Shown: positions 27,579-37,206, numbered from the stretch's first letter. The stretch is 64,000 nucleotides of DNA from DATCJA01 sp963734635 (GCA_963734635.1 CAVTIA010000011.1:310001-374000); one strand, 5' to 3'. The notes: generated by a model not told the origin, from the letters alone. A program made the numbers and translations.

Positions 27579-29486
27579 CCGGTCTCACTATCGACGTGGG
27601 CCGCGGTTCGACGGCGGTGCACGAGGATTCGCACGGGCGCGCTACCTTCGACGGCGATGTCGGCCAGCGGTAAGTAGTCGCGCGCGATGTAGTCGGCCAC
27701 CTGCTTGTAGCGGCTGCGAAGCTCGACCTCATCAATGAGAAGGCTGAACAGGGCCGGCCGTGCTTCCATCTCGGCGACCGTCTCGGCCTGATGTGCGACC
27801 GATGAGTACCACACGCCAAAGGTGACGCCGTCGCTCGCGAAGCCCCGGTTCGCCAGGACGAGCACGTCTGCGTAATCGCCGGTCACAACCAACTGATCCG
27901 CTGATGAAGTGCAGCGGTCGAGATAACTGAAGAAAGGCATCAACGCTACGGAAATGCGGCTCGGTGGCGCGAGCACCTGCCGGTGCGGGCTCGCGAGCAA
28001 GCGTCCAACAGCGATGGCACGTGCGCGAACGCCCTGTGCTCCCTCGCGCACTCCCGTGTAGTCCATCCGCTCTGGCAGCGCCGCCATGGCCGCGACGGCT
28101 GTCGTCGTGACAAACAGGACGGCAAGAGCGAGCGTCCCGACGAGCACCTGCAGGCTCCGCACATCGCCAACGAGTCGTCCACACGGCCCCAATCAGCCAT
28201 GCACCGAGAAGCGAGGGAGGGACGACGGCGTCCGCCAATCGATCGGAGAGAGGATCTCGGAGAAAACCCGAATTCACCAGCAACGTCATTACAGCGCAGC
28301 CCGGCGACCCCGGCAAGCTCACCGGGCCAGCGCTCGCCACCGTGAAACGATCGCCAGCCGAGCATCGCGATCACGACAACCGGCAAGCTCCAGAACAGCC
28401 AGTACCAGCCATGTCTGTGCGTTCTGCCGACTGTGCAGCGTAGGTGCGAGACGGAGTGGTGAGACGCGGGCCAGGAACTCGCGCCAGGCGGGCCGCTGAA
28501 CGCGTCCGAACCCGACCGTGCCCGCTACGTTGGGATCATCGACGAGTGCCTCGATGTTCGCGGCCGTCGCGTCGTGAACGTAGTAGAAACGCGCGTCGTC
28601 TCCTTCACGTACATACTCCAGGCCATAGCGTTGTTCCAGCGCCTGCCGCTGTGTGTCAGTTGTTTCGGGTTTCCAGCTCACCTGGGCGAGCGGCCGATTG
28701 GGCCTGGCCAGACCGAAAAGCGGCAGGCCCGGCACAAACGTGAAGCGCGGTGACGTCTTGAGCGATGTGGCGTTGGCCTCGATTCGCGCGTATTCGAGTG
28801 CGCGGTCGAAATAGTTGACGAGTCCGCTATTGAGTGACACATAGAGTGCCCATGGGGCAACGAACCCCGCGGTCGCACAAACAAGAACGGCAACACGCCG
28901 CATCGCAAGCTGCCAGTCACGGCCCGTTGCAAGTACAACGCACACAACCGACGCCGCGCCGATGTATGCACCGTGGTCGTGTCGCAGCAGAAATGCGACT
29001 GCAGTCAACGCCCCTGTGGCAGATCAAGCGCCGGTTCGATGGATTGGCGGCAACAACGAGCATCGCCCATCCTGCCGCACCATACGCCAACATCTTCGGA
29101 TACGAGTAGGTTCGCGGGAATATCACGAGCTGGAGGGCCGCGACAAATAGGGCAATCGTCAGCGATCCAGAGAGCCGGTGAGCCGCAATTACAGTAAACG
29201 CCGCGCCAAGCGCGAACCCAGCCGTAACGATGAACCACTCCACTCCCATCACATCACCCAGCGCGTACCAGCCGAGTGCGGAAACGACGTATGTGAGCGG
29301 CCAACCGGGATCCGAGAAGTCCCGAATCGGATGTTCGCCGAGCAGCATCTGCTGCGCCAGAGCCAGATGCGCGTAGTGATCGTTGGAGAAGCCGGTAAAT
29401 GTCAGAAACCGCCACACGAACGTGGCGACGAACATGCCAATCGATGCAGCTGCCACGGCGGCAGCCCGGTTCTCACTGCTGGGCAC
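27560..29486 (-). CDS. Polytopic membrane protein B with inserted V-R-W-type domain (frameshifted)
   Basis: Probable GTG start at 29486, overlapping the ankyrin-like gene's stop. The order is FTGFSNDHYAHLALAQQMLLG, IFPRTYSYPKMLAYG, FLLRHDHGAYIGAAS, then a divergent copy of the shared domain (QVSWKPETTDTQRQALEQRYG to ALVDDPNVAGT). Further helices and the soluble tail follow: ALMPFFSYLDRCT, FGVWYSSVAHQAETV, ADIAVEGSAPVRILV. It parallels protein A throughout except for the inserted domain. Frame changes lie near 29020, 28400 and 28190. A GT-C-like glycan enzyme is inferred from topology only. Confidence 0.6.
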
Positions 29487-29922
29487 AATCCTCGACCACA
29501 CCGGGGGGCCGATGTGCTTTGAGAATCTCTCGCACGCGGCTCGCATCCGAAATGCAGAATGCGCGATGCCATCCAGCGGGATCCGGTGAGGCGCCGAGAT
29601 CGAAGAGCAGTTGCACCACCGCCTCATCGCGTGCGGCAGCCGCGGCTTCCACGGGTGTCAGCGTGGTCGTTTCGGAGCGAATCACCCCGCCGCGGACTTC
29701 GGCGGCCTTACCGATCTGCTGGCCCGCCTCGACGAAGCGAACCACGGCGCCTCCGTCGCGAAACGCTGCGGCCTCGGCGAGATTGCGCGCTGTGGTCACC
29801 CAGATTGGATGGGTTCCGGTCATTGCGGTGAGCGCCAGCGTGCCAATCCACGCGAGCGCCGTGATAACGGGCGGTACCGAGACAACAAGCCAGAGACGGC
29901 TCGACGCGGTTACTCGATCCAT
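29473..29922 (-). CDS. Membrane-anchored ankyrin-like protein
   Basis: 149 residues from ATG 29922 (MDRVTASSRLW). One N-terminal membrane helix (VVSVPPVITALAWIGTLALTA) is followed by two to three degenerate ankyrin-type repeats: NLAEAAAFRDGGAVVRFVEAG, TPVEAAAAARDEAVVQLLFDLG and HRAFCISDASRVREILKAH. Ankyrin repeats bind other proteins, and placement between two large membrane proteins suggests an adaptor. It overlaps the upstream gene's stop by 13 bases and the downstream start by about 14. The repeat call rests on spacing and the A-A-x-x-x-D/R-x-x-x-V-x-x-L pattern. Confidence 0.65.
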   Translation of the reverse strand: MDRVTASSRLWLVVSVPPVITALAWIGTLALTAMTGTHPIWVTTARNLAEAAAFRDGGAVVRFVEAGQQIGKAAEVRGGVIRSETTTLTPVEAAAAARDEAVVQLLFDLGASPDPAGWHRAFCISDASRVREILKAHRPPGVVEDCAQQ

Positions 29923-31325
29923 AGGCGATTCGGCCAGTCGGGACGTCCGATGCGCGTGTTGGGCAGTTTGATGTGTACGGCGTCGGCATGAAGCCGCAGG
30001 ATGAGCCGCTCTTCGACAGCGTCCGTGGGCCATCTGTTTTCACGGTGCCACCGGCCGAGCAATTCGACCCAATCGATCTGATGTTTGATCGCCTGCGATC
30101 GCAACACGTAATGCACACCCGCCGCACGAACCGACCACCCTGTCGCGACGGCGCCGACGAGCAGTATGCCGGCCGCAGCGGTCGCGATGCGCAAACCGGT
30201 ACCTCGTCGCAAGGTCGCGTATGGCGCCGAACGCCGCAAGCGCGTAGAAGACGCCGGCGACACTCATGATTTCGTCCTTCGTGTAGGCAAAAGACAGTGT
30301 CGCATTGGCGGCCAGGACCACGACGAAAACAACGATGAAGCGCGCCGTGTCCCCCAGCGGTTGCCGTCGCGCGATATGGAGGACGGCCGTCCACGCGATG
30401 ATTGCCTGTGGTCACGACCGACGTCGCGACAAGCAGCAGTTCGCGCCTCAGCGGCCTGTCGTTTAGCCAGGCACTCACGGTCTCGAAGACACCACTTCGC
30501 GGCTCGGCAAAGAGAACGGACCCGGCCGACGCTGCGTACGTTGTACGCATAGAACCCCAGAGGCTGCGTTCCAAATCGACGCTCCAGCTCATCGGGAGTG
30601 AGAACCTCGAGTAGATAGCCCGAACCGCGTTCGGTCAGCGAGGGTACACCCGTGGCCAGATGGACAAAGCGCAGATATCCATAGCCAACGAGGAGCACCG
30701 TCATTGTGGACAAGCCGCGTATCGAGATTCCGCGCCAGCCGACGGCCCACGCCGCGACGGCGACAACCCACACCAAGAGGCCGGACTCGAGCGTCAACGC
30801 CCCGACCGCGAACGTCAATGCGGCCCCGACGTCGACCCAGATTCCACCTCGCGATTGCGCGAGGTTGAGTACGACCAGACACAGGACCACGATCTCGAGG
30901 AAATGGTTGATGGGAAACGCTTCCTGTACCGTGCCGCGGAACGTGTGCAGTCCGATGAGTACGACCAACGCGACTGCCGCCGCAGCGAAGTCCATCGCTG
31001 TTCTCACGCGCAGGGCGCGCGTGAAAAGCAGAATCGCTGCGACGATCAGAAGCGCGTGAAAGCCGCGATAAACGGCCCAGTAATGGCGGCCCTCTGCGAG
31101 GTCGAACAGAGCCTTGATTTGAGCGATCCGTAGCGGGCGGAGATACGCCTCGCTGCCGAAGCTATCAATGAACGACGCCGCCAACGAGGGTGATTGTCGT
31201 GCCTCGAGAATCTCACCGAGGCTGTCCGACACTTGGATCGGCATCCATAGCAGATCACAAGCGAGTGCAAGCGCGAACAGGGCGGCAAGCGCGTACGTCG
31301 CGCCGCGCGGACCCATATGTGACAT
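29910..31325 (-). CDS. Polytopic membrane protein C (GT-C-like; frameshifted)
   Basis: The first 270 residues, from ATG 31325, are in one frame: an N-terminal helix, MPIQVSDSLGEILEARQS (acidic first loop), EAYLRPLRIAQIKALF, FRGTVQEAFPINHFLEIVVLC and several helices. Continuations lie in other frames: FETVSAWLNDRPLRRELLLVA, AANATLSFAYTKDEIMSVAGVFYALAAFGA and HYVLRSQAIKHQIDWVELL, ending IGRPDWPNRLWIE. Breaks lie near 30560, 30400 and 30250. The topology fits a lipid-linked-sugar glycosyltransferase or another GT39-like protein. First gene of the five-gene minus-strand operon. Confidence 0.6.
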
Positions 31326-31340
31326 GAAGAAGCCGGCCTG

Positions 31341-31346
31341 ATTATA
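31341..31346 (-). promoter_or_regulatory. -10 hexamer of the minus-strand membrane-protein operon
   Basis: A perfect TATAAT on the minus strand, 15 nt before ATG 31325, in GC-rich surroundings. No good -35 is visible at the expected spacing. Confidence 0.4.
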
Positions 31347-31366
31347 TTCTGCGCAGATCGCAGAGG

Positions 31367-33016
31367 CTACGATTCACGGAATGCGTTTGTAAGCGGATAC
31401 CGGCGATCACGGCCGAAGCTCTTGCGCGTGATCTTGACGCCGGGCGGCGCCTGGCGCCGCTTGTACTCAGCGGAATAGAGCATGTGCTGAATTCGTGCGA
31501 CGAGATGGCGGGGGAAGCCGCGGGACACGATCTGATCGATGCTCTGCTCGTCTTCGATCAGGCCGTGAAGGATCGCATCCAGCACGTCATAAGGCGGCAA
31601 CGTATCCTGGTCGGTCTGGTTCGGTCGCAGCTCGGCAGTCGGAGCTTTGGTGAGAGATGACTCCGGCACGACCCGGCCGGGTGGGCCAAGAGCACCTTCC
31701 GGAACGTGCTCATTCCTCCAGTGCGCCAGCGCATAGACCTCGGTCTTGTAGATGTCCTTGAGCACAGAGTAGCCGCCACACATGTCTCCGTAGAGCGTGG
31801 CATAACCGACCGACATCTCTGACTTGTTGCCGGTTGTGACCAGCATGTCGCCGAATTTGTTGGACATGGCCATCAGCAGAACACCGCGGACACGCGCCTG
31901 AAGATTCTCCTCCGTTATGTCGCGAGGGCGTCCCGTGAACAGCGGTTCGACCACCGATTCGAGCGCAGCGACGGGTCGATCGATCGATACGGTCTCCAGC
32001 CGGATGCCCAGCAGCGTCGCCGTCTCCGTGGCGTCGTCCTGGCTCGCGTGACTGGTGAAACGGGACGGCAGTCGAACGCCACGGACGCGCGCAGCGCCAA
32101 GGGCATCGACGGCAACCGCCGCCGTCAGCGCTGAGTCGATTCCGCCGGAAAGCCCGAGGACAACGCCGGGAAAGCGATTCTTCTGCACGTAATCGCGCAA
32201 TCCCAGGACCATTGCGCTGTAGATCGACGGCAGCCGTGGTTCCTCGACCCAGTCGACCCGACCCTCACACACGTAGCGACCATCACGGCAGCTCCACTGC
32301 GAGATTGCCAGCGCCTCACGCCAGAAGGGAAGCACGTGCGCGAGCGCGCCGTCGGCGTTCATCACGAATGATCCGCCGTCGAACACAAGCTCGTCTTGTC
32401 CGCCGACCTGATTGACATATGCAATCGGCAGCCTGGATTCGAGGACGCGATTCCGCACCAGGTCGAGACGCTGGTCGAACTTGTCGACCTCGAACGGCGA
32501 CCCGTTCGGAACCAGCAGCAGCTGAGCACCCGCCTCGGAAAGATGAGCAACGCAGTCGGGGTACCAAACGTCCTCACAGATCGGCGATCCAACCCGCACG
32601 TTGCGGAAGGCGACCGGTTCGGGGATCGGCCCCGGCGTGAAGACGCGCTTTTCGTCGAAGACACCGTAGTTCGGCAGCTCGCGCTTGAAGCGCAGTTCCG
32701 TTCGGCCGTCGGCGACGAGTGCGACTGCGTTGTACACACGACCGTCAACGGCCCAAGGGAGCCCGATTACGATCCCCGGCACGCCGGCCCCGCTCTCGGA
32801 TTCGAGTCCGCGAAGTGCGGCCTCGGCTGCCTGGACGAATGCCGGCCGCACGACGAGGTCTTCCGGGGGGTATCCCGCCAGAACCAGCTCCGAAAAGACG
32901 ACCAGATCGGCGCTGAGCGAGGTGGCGTTGTCGCGCACGCGGCGAATCAGACCGGCATTGCCCGACACGTCGCCGACGGTCGGATTGGTCTGGGCGAACG
33001 CGATGGTGAGTGCCAC
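31367..33016 (-). CDS. nadE: Glutamine-dependent NAD+ synthetase
   Basis: 549 residues from GTG 33016; a longer frame upstream is antisense to smpB. It converts nicotinate adenine dinucleotide, ATP and glutamine to NAD+. The N-terminal nitrilase-type amidase has the Glu-Lys-Cys triad at E43 (FSELVLAGYPPEDL), K111 (RFKRELPNYG) and C147 (SPICEDVWYP). The C-terminal synthetase has the PP-loop SGGIDS at 290-295 and KSEMSVGYATLYGDMCGG. Intact, housekeeping, divergent from smpB with 35 bp between. Confidence 0.95.
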   Translation of the reverse strand: MALTIAFAQTNPTVGDVSGNAGLIRRVRDNATSLSADLVVFSELVLAGYPPEDLVVRPAFVQAAEAALRGLESESGAGVPGIVIGLPWAVDGRVYNAVALVADGRTELRFKRELPNYGVFDEKRVFTPGPIPEPVAFRNVRVGSPICEDVWYPDCVAHLSEAGAQLLLVPNGSPFEVDKFDQRLDLVRNRVLESRLPIAYVNQVGGQDELVFDGGSFVMNADGALAHVLPFWREALAISQWSCRDGRYVCEGRVDWVEEPRLPSIYSAMVLGLRDYVQKNRFPGVVLGLSGGIDSALTAAVAVDALGAARVRGVRLPSRFTSHASQDDATETATLLGIRLETVSIDRPVAALESVVEPLFTGRPRDITEENLQARVRGVLLMAMSNKFGDMLVTTGNKSEMSVGYATLYGDMCGGYSVLKDIYKTEVYALAHWRNEHVPEGALGPPGRVVPESSLTKAPTAELRPNQTDQDTLPPYDVLDAILHGLIEDEQSIDQIVSRGFPRHLVARIQHMLYSAEYKRRQAPPGVKITRKSFGRDRRYPLTNAFRES

Positions 33017-33051
33017 GGCCGAAGGATAACCCGATCGGGTACGATTCCCAC
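33017..33051. promoter_or_regulatory. 35-bp nadE/smpB divergent promoter region
   Basis: TATCCT (minus, 33028-33023) and TACGAT (plus, 33040-33045) each lie exactly six bases before the GTG start of nadE and of smpB. The symmetrical arrangement leaves no room for leaders or Shine-Dalgarno sites. Confidence 0.5.
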
Positions 33052-33532
33052 GTGGCCGAGAAGACCGAGCGCGAACGAGCGCATCGGGTAATAGCAGAAA
33101 ACCGCAAGGCGCGTCACGACTATCACGTCCTCGAGACATGGGAAGTCGGGATCGTGCTGCTCGGCACCGAGGTCAAAGCGATTCGCGAAGGCCGCGTCAA
33201 CCTGCGCGACAGCTATGCGCGCGTCGAGAATGGAGAGGTCTGGCTCCTCAACGTGCACATCAGCCCGTACCAGCCATCGCGGTTATGCGCAGCACGCAGA
33301 GCTACGTCAGCGCAAGCTGCTTCTCCATCGTCATGAGATCCGTAAGCTGGTTGGACGAACGGCCGAAAAAGGTTTGACGCTGGTGCCGCTCGAGCTCTAC
33401 TTCAACAAGGGACGGGTCAAGGTCCTGTTGGCGCTCGCGAAAGGGAAACAGCTGCACGACAAGCGTGAAACCATAAGACGGAGGGAAGTCGACCGGGAAA
33501 CCCGCTCCGCCGTGAAGGCCCGAAGATCCTAG
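33052..33532 (+). CDS. smpB: SsrA-binding protein (one frameshift)
   Basis: Partner of tmRNA in ribosome rescue. From GTG 33052: RVIAENRKARHDYHVLETWEVGIVL-type start, GTEVKAIREGRVNLRDSYA (tmRNA-binding OB fold) and VHISPYQPS. The frame breaks near 33281, at ATCGCGGTT. It continues with GYAQHAELRQRKLLLHRHEI, KGLTLVPLELYFNKGRVKVLLALAKGK and the basic C-terminal helix tail. One missing base in CGCGG would restore a ~160-residue protein of normal length. Because the gene is nearly universal, the break probably reflects sequence error. Confidence 0.9.
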
Positions 33533-33547
33533 CCACGGTCGGACGCG

Positions 33548-34996
33548 TCACCTCGCGGGTTCACGCGCGAGTGTCTGAGCGCCGGAATGTGGCCAGTGGC
33601 CGAGCTCTCGATCGATCGCCTTGTCGATCTCACTGGCGCTTCGGTTTTGAGCCGCCAGCTCAATCGCGATGGCGGCGGCCAGTCCGGCGTCCGAACCAAG
33701 CCCGCGCGGCCGAGCGTATGTTGCGGCGAAACGCTGCCGCGCCGACGCGGATTGTTGGTCTCCCGCGATGATCCGACCGAGCATCTCGACGGCAACCCGA
33801 ACTGATCCGGCCGTCAGCAGAGCCTTCGATTCCTGCATGCGTCGAAAGTGTGGCGTGTGCGCCTGGGTTTGCCGGTACTTCTTAACGGCGAGCGCGATAC
33901 ACGGCCGGTCGCAAAGCACTGCGTCCAACATACCGGTTGTGTTGATGCCAATCACAGCGACCGCGTGGTGCAATATGTTGCGGAACTCCGCGATCGCGTC
34001 CGCCGTGTCAGGCCGACCTCGCTCGCGTTGATAGATCGCGATCCTCGCCTCATCGAGCGACGGTAATGGGCGCAGGTTGGCCGGATGGGGCTTGAAAACG
34101 ATCTGCAGGTCCTTCAGTGCGGGGTCTTCCGCGCGGCGAATCGCGTCGAACAATGCGATGACAAGCCATGACTCGTCCCGCGCAATGTTTGCGGACGATC
34201 CGAGATAGAGGAGATACGGCTTGTCAGGATCGATCCCAATTCGACTGCAGATCGTCTCCCGAGGGCTGATGGGGCGGCTGATTCCAAACCACTTATCGAA
34301 AAAGGGTGACCCGGTAATCACGACGCGATCGGCTGGGACACCGTGGATGGCCTGCGCTTCCTCGCAATGCCCATGGTGCCATGCCAGAACCAGGTCAGGC
34401 TGCACGTGGAAAAGCCCTTTGGTCGTCAAGTTGTCCCAACTGAGTACGGGGACGACCGCGGGCACTCTCAGCTTCCTGGCGGCTTTGACGTACTCGACTT
34501 CTTCGTCGAACCGCAAATTGATGGGCGACACCACAACGCACTCCCGTCCATCCCGCCGCAGCGCTGCGACGATGTCGGGGCTTGCCGGGGAGATGCGCTC
34601 TACGGCACCGAGGAGCTGCTGGGTGAATGGAAGGTGGAAGACCGCCCGCACCAACTGATTGTCTTCTGACCGTCGACGCAGCCACGCAGGCAGGTACTGC
34701 CGCCAACGCTCCCGATAGAACTTCGCCTCCGGCCCCCGCCGGCAATAGCTTGCGTACGAGCGCGCTTCGCGCGTGGCAAACAGAACGCGACGCCAGATAC
34801 CGCCGCGTCGTAAGGTCTTGCCGACCGTAACCTGATGCCCGGCGGCCAACCATTCCTGGAATCCGCGTTCGTCGATCGGCCCTGAGTCGTGGTCGAAGAG
34901 AAGTGTGACCTGATTCCCGCGTTGAAGCAGATGCTCAATCGTCGTCTGGTGATAGGGAAAATATCCGGCCGTGCGCATGACGAACAGGATGTTCAT
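33548..34996 (-). CDS. GT-B-like transferase, divergent paralogue
   Basis: 482 residues; MNILFVMRTAGYFPYHQTTIEHLLQRG is the family start. Signatures are kept but changed: SWDNLTTKGLF, PDLVLAWHHGHCEEA in place of VWNxxQKxEA, GSPFFDKWF, KPHPAN in place of RPHP, and GINTTGMLDAVLCDRPCIA. The RPHP-to-KPHP change and loss of the Q-x-G-T-x-H-F motif (here QTQAHTPHF) suggest a different donor or acceptor from the 4-15 kb paralogues. Intact; converges with smpB with 15 bp between. Confidence 0.75.
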   Translation of the reverse strand: MNILFVMRTAGYFPYHQTTIEHLLQRGNQVTLLFDHDSGPIDERGFQEWLAAGHQVTVGKTLRRGGIWRRVLFATREARSYASYCRRGPEAKFYRERWRQYLPAWLRRRSEDNQLVRAVFHLPFTQQLLGAVERISPASPDIVAALRRDGRECVVVSPINLRFDEEVEYVKAARKLRVPAVVPVLSWDNLTTKGLFHVQPDLVLAWHHGHCEEAQAIHGVPADRVVITGSPFFDKWFGISRPISPRETICSRIGIDPDKPYLLYLGSSANIARDESWLVIALFDAIRRAEDPALKDLQIVFKPHPANLRPLPSLDEARIAIYQRERGRPDTADAIAEFRNILHHAVAVIGINTTGMLDAVLCDRPCIALAVKKYRQTQAHTPHFRRMQESKALLTAGSVRVAVEMLGRIIAGDQQSASARQRFAATYARPRGLGSDAGLAAAIAIELAAQNRSASEIDKAIDRELGHWPHSGAQTLAREPAR

Positions 34997-35059
34997 CAGC
35001 GTGACGTCGTGTGACAGCCGCGAAGGAGAGCAGAGAGTCCGACGCGCGGCAGCCGAGTC

Positions 35060-36074
35060 TCAATAATCAACCAGCGCTTTTCCCGACCACAATGCCTGCC
35101 GCTCTTCCGGAAGCATCGACTTCAACATCGAAACCGCCTCGACGCCTGGGCCGACGCGGAACTGGTAGATGTAGCGCTCGAGATTTTCCGGTTGCGCATC
35201 TTCAGGGATGTGGGCGCCGTGAGCGCCCCCGGAATTCAGAAACACGAGCAGCCGATTGGGCCGGAAACTGACGTCCTCGACAAGCCGGCACCGATTGTCG
35301 TTGATCCAGAATGGCGCGGCGTCCTTCGCTTCTTCATCGCCATCGACCGCGTAGAGCTGCGTTCCCCATGCTTCATCGTCGCCGGACCGGGCGAGATACA
35401 GGATGCAGGTGATGAACGACCACTTCGGATCGCGGTGCGGCCTGATGCGATAACCGCGACGACGCAGCATGATACGGCCACCGCTCCCGCGCAGTTCGAC
35501 GGAACGCGGATGCACGTCCGGCCAGTTGCGCAGAATCCATTCGTCGATCCGCGGGCGAAACTTCTCGATGATGGACGGTGCAATGAGCGTCGGAATAACT
35601 TCGTCCACGAGATAGGTCCACACGCGCTGTGAATAGGTCGGCGCCAGGGAAAAAGGCACCGCAAGCTGCTGCTTGCCGTCGGCCTTGGTCGGGAACAGTT
35701 CGGCAGATGGAAGACCCCGCAACAACGCATCGTACAGGTACCCTGGCAACACACGATCGATAACTGTGTACGGAAAAGGCTCGACCTGAAGAGGCGCTCC
35801 AGCAATCGCCGCGACGATCCAGTCCGGAGTGGCTTTCTTGCCAATCACCTTGTCGAGTCGATCCAGCTGGCCTTCGTATTCCGTATTGCGCTCGAGAATG
35901 ACTCGCAATTCCGATTCGCGAACGGCGAGCTGCGACAGCTCCTCACGCATCGCGTCGAGCCGGGTCAGGATTTCCTCGCATTGACGCTGGATGAGCGAGA
36001 CACTCTGCGCGAGCGATGCAATGCTGGCTTCGTCAGACCGCGCGATATTGGAGTCGGTACCCGGAAGGAGCCAT
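35060..36074 (-). CDS. Coiled-coil Fe(II)/2OG-type oxygenase
   Basis: From an in-frame ATG at 35950 there are 296 residues: heptad-like RESELRVILERNTEYEGQLD, YTVIDRVLPGYLYDALLRG, HxD ligands in RPHRDPKW (about H172/D174), GAHGAHIP and ERYIYQFR. Homologous coiled coil (SLAQSVSLIQRQCEEILTRL) continues in frame upstream of 35950, but the only nearby start, ATG 36074, is one base out of frame. A one-base error near the 5' end is likely, so I give 36074 as the gene start. It is the closest relative of 23447-24421. Cotranscription with the gene at 33548 is possible. Confidence 0.8.
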
Positions 36075-36083
36075 GATCGCGCA

Positions 36084-36089
36084 ATTATA
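36084..36089 (-). promoter_or_regulatory. -10 hexamer upstream of the 35060 oxygenase
   Basis: A perfect TATAAT on the minus strand ends nine bases before ATG 36074, consistent with a near-leaderless transcript and with 36074 being the true start. Confidence 0.45.
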
Positions 36090-36125
36090 CCTTCGTCGTC
36101 TCGCTGCTCATTACGCGAAGGCGTG

Positions 36126-37004
36126 CTACTGAGGTTGATCGGAAATGAACAACGTGCTGTGAGGCGTCAAGTCCTCAGGGTACGGATAGTCGACGGTGTA
36201 GTAGTACAACGCCAGCGATCGGCGCGACTGTCCCTCGGGACAATTCAGCGGGTGCGGATGTCCGTGGTAGCTGCGGCTCGACGTGTCGAAGATGACTGCT
36301 CGATTAAAAGTCGGGGCGATCCGTTTCACACATGTCTTCGCTTCGCCATCCCACAGCTCCAGGTGACCGCCCCACTCCTCATTCCACTCGGCATTCAAAT
36401 AGATCAGGACGTTGAGACGCCTCCACAAATGCATTCGCTTGTAGAAATTGAAGTCCGCATGAACTCCCAGCAGTCCCCCGCGCTCGATTTCGTGCAGTCC
36501 GCCGCCGCGGAGATGTGGGTCGGCAATCAGGCCTTCAATGCCTGTGAGCTCCTCGAGAAACGTCACGAAAAGGCTGGAGTTCAGCGCAGCGAATACGCGG
36601 CGCGTGAACGGCCCGAACACAGAATCGTCCTCGGTTGACAACTTCCGCTCGCGTGGAGTCGTCGTCCTGTGCCACCCTGTGCGGTCCATCTCCGCGACCT
36701 CATTCGCCACCCGTCGCAGGATGCCGGCATCCACGAAATTGTCGAGAACGGCATTCGGAAAGGGACGCGCCTCCCGATAATTCTGCCCCTCGTGCTTCAC
36801 GATCCGCTTGAGGTCCTTCGCAGATACCACGGGCGTCTTGTGCGTTTCGAGCAGCTTGGTACTCTTCTCGAACGCCCTTTTCAGCGCCGTCATCTCGGAA
36901 AGCTGCTCGCGGAGTCCCTTCATTTCCGCTGACATGGCCTCGAGCTTCTCGATTTTCTGTCGCAGCGCCGCACGGGTACGAAGGATCGGGAGCTTGTCCA
37001 GCAT
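36126..37004 (-). CDS. Coiled-coil 2OG-Fe(II) oxygenase, prolyl-hydroxylase-like
   Basis: 292 residues. Residues ~14-55 form a coiled coil (LRQKIEKLEAMSAEMKGLRE). The catalytic domain belongs to the 2OG-FeII_Oxy_3 type: H182 and D184 in GVHADFNFYKR, LNVLIYLNAEWNEEWGGHLELWD, the distal H247 in RSYHGHPHPL and R261/R262 before SLALYYYT. Members hydroxylate proteins or glycan-linked amino acids. It is a different subfamily from its neighbour at 35060 but shares the N-terminal coiled-coil arrangement, as if both enzymes dock to a common partner. Confidence 0.85.
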   Translation of the reverse strand: MLDKLPILRTRAALRQKIEKLEAMSAEMKGLREQLSEMTALKRAFEKSTKLLETHKTPVVSAKDLKRIVKHEGQNYREARPFPNAVLDNFVDAGILRRVANEVAEMDRTGWHRTTTPRERKLSTEDDSVFGPFTRRVFAALNSSLFVTFLEELTGIEGLIADPHLRGGGLHEIERGGLLGVHADFNFYKRMHLWRRLNVLIYLNAEWNEEWGGHLELWDGEAKTCVKRIAPTFNRAVIFDTSSRSYHGHPHPLNCPEGQSRRSLALYYYTVDYPYPEDLTPHSTLFISDQPQ

Positions 37005-37020
37005 GAGAGTTGGGTTCGTG

Positions 37021-37081
37021 AACCAGCCAAGGGCTCGCTCTTGATATCCCCTACTCGGCTGAGCCTCGCCCTTGGCTGGTT
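37021..37081. repeat. 14-bp perfect inverted repeat, 33-bp loop
   Basis: AACCAGCCAAGGGC (37021-37034) and its exact reverse complement GCCCTTGGCTGGTT (37068-37081) flank 33 bp, just upstream of the start of the minus-strand oxygenase (37004). It could be a dyad operator, a 5'-UTR hairpin or part of a small mobile repeat. Confidence 0.6.
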
Positions 37082-37096
37082 GACAGTATCTGCTTT

Positions 37097-37113
37097 GGCG
37101 CGCTCCGCGCGCC
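37097..37113. repeat. GC hairpin, 7-bp stem with 3-nt loop
   Basis: GGCGCGC-TCC-GCGCGCC forms a perfect stem. It lies in the 258-bp intergenic region between divergent genes. No T-run follows on either strand, so a terminator is doubtful. Confidence 0.5.
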
Positions 37114-37206
37114 TAGGACGCCGCGGGTGAACCGGCGCCAACGATTATAGCTGTTGCCGTTGAGGCAGGGTCCAGGACGAGGGCCCAGGACGCGCGCGTA
37201 ATGCGT

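Noticed and set aside
30264..31325. An eighth copy of the V-R-W domain in protein C (E-L-E-R-R-F-G and F-Y-A-Y near 30560)
   Set aside because: Only a short resemblance to the central helix is visible; the V-R-W and D-T-x-x-I-D-R motifs are missing.
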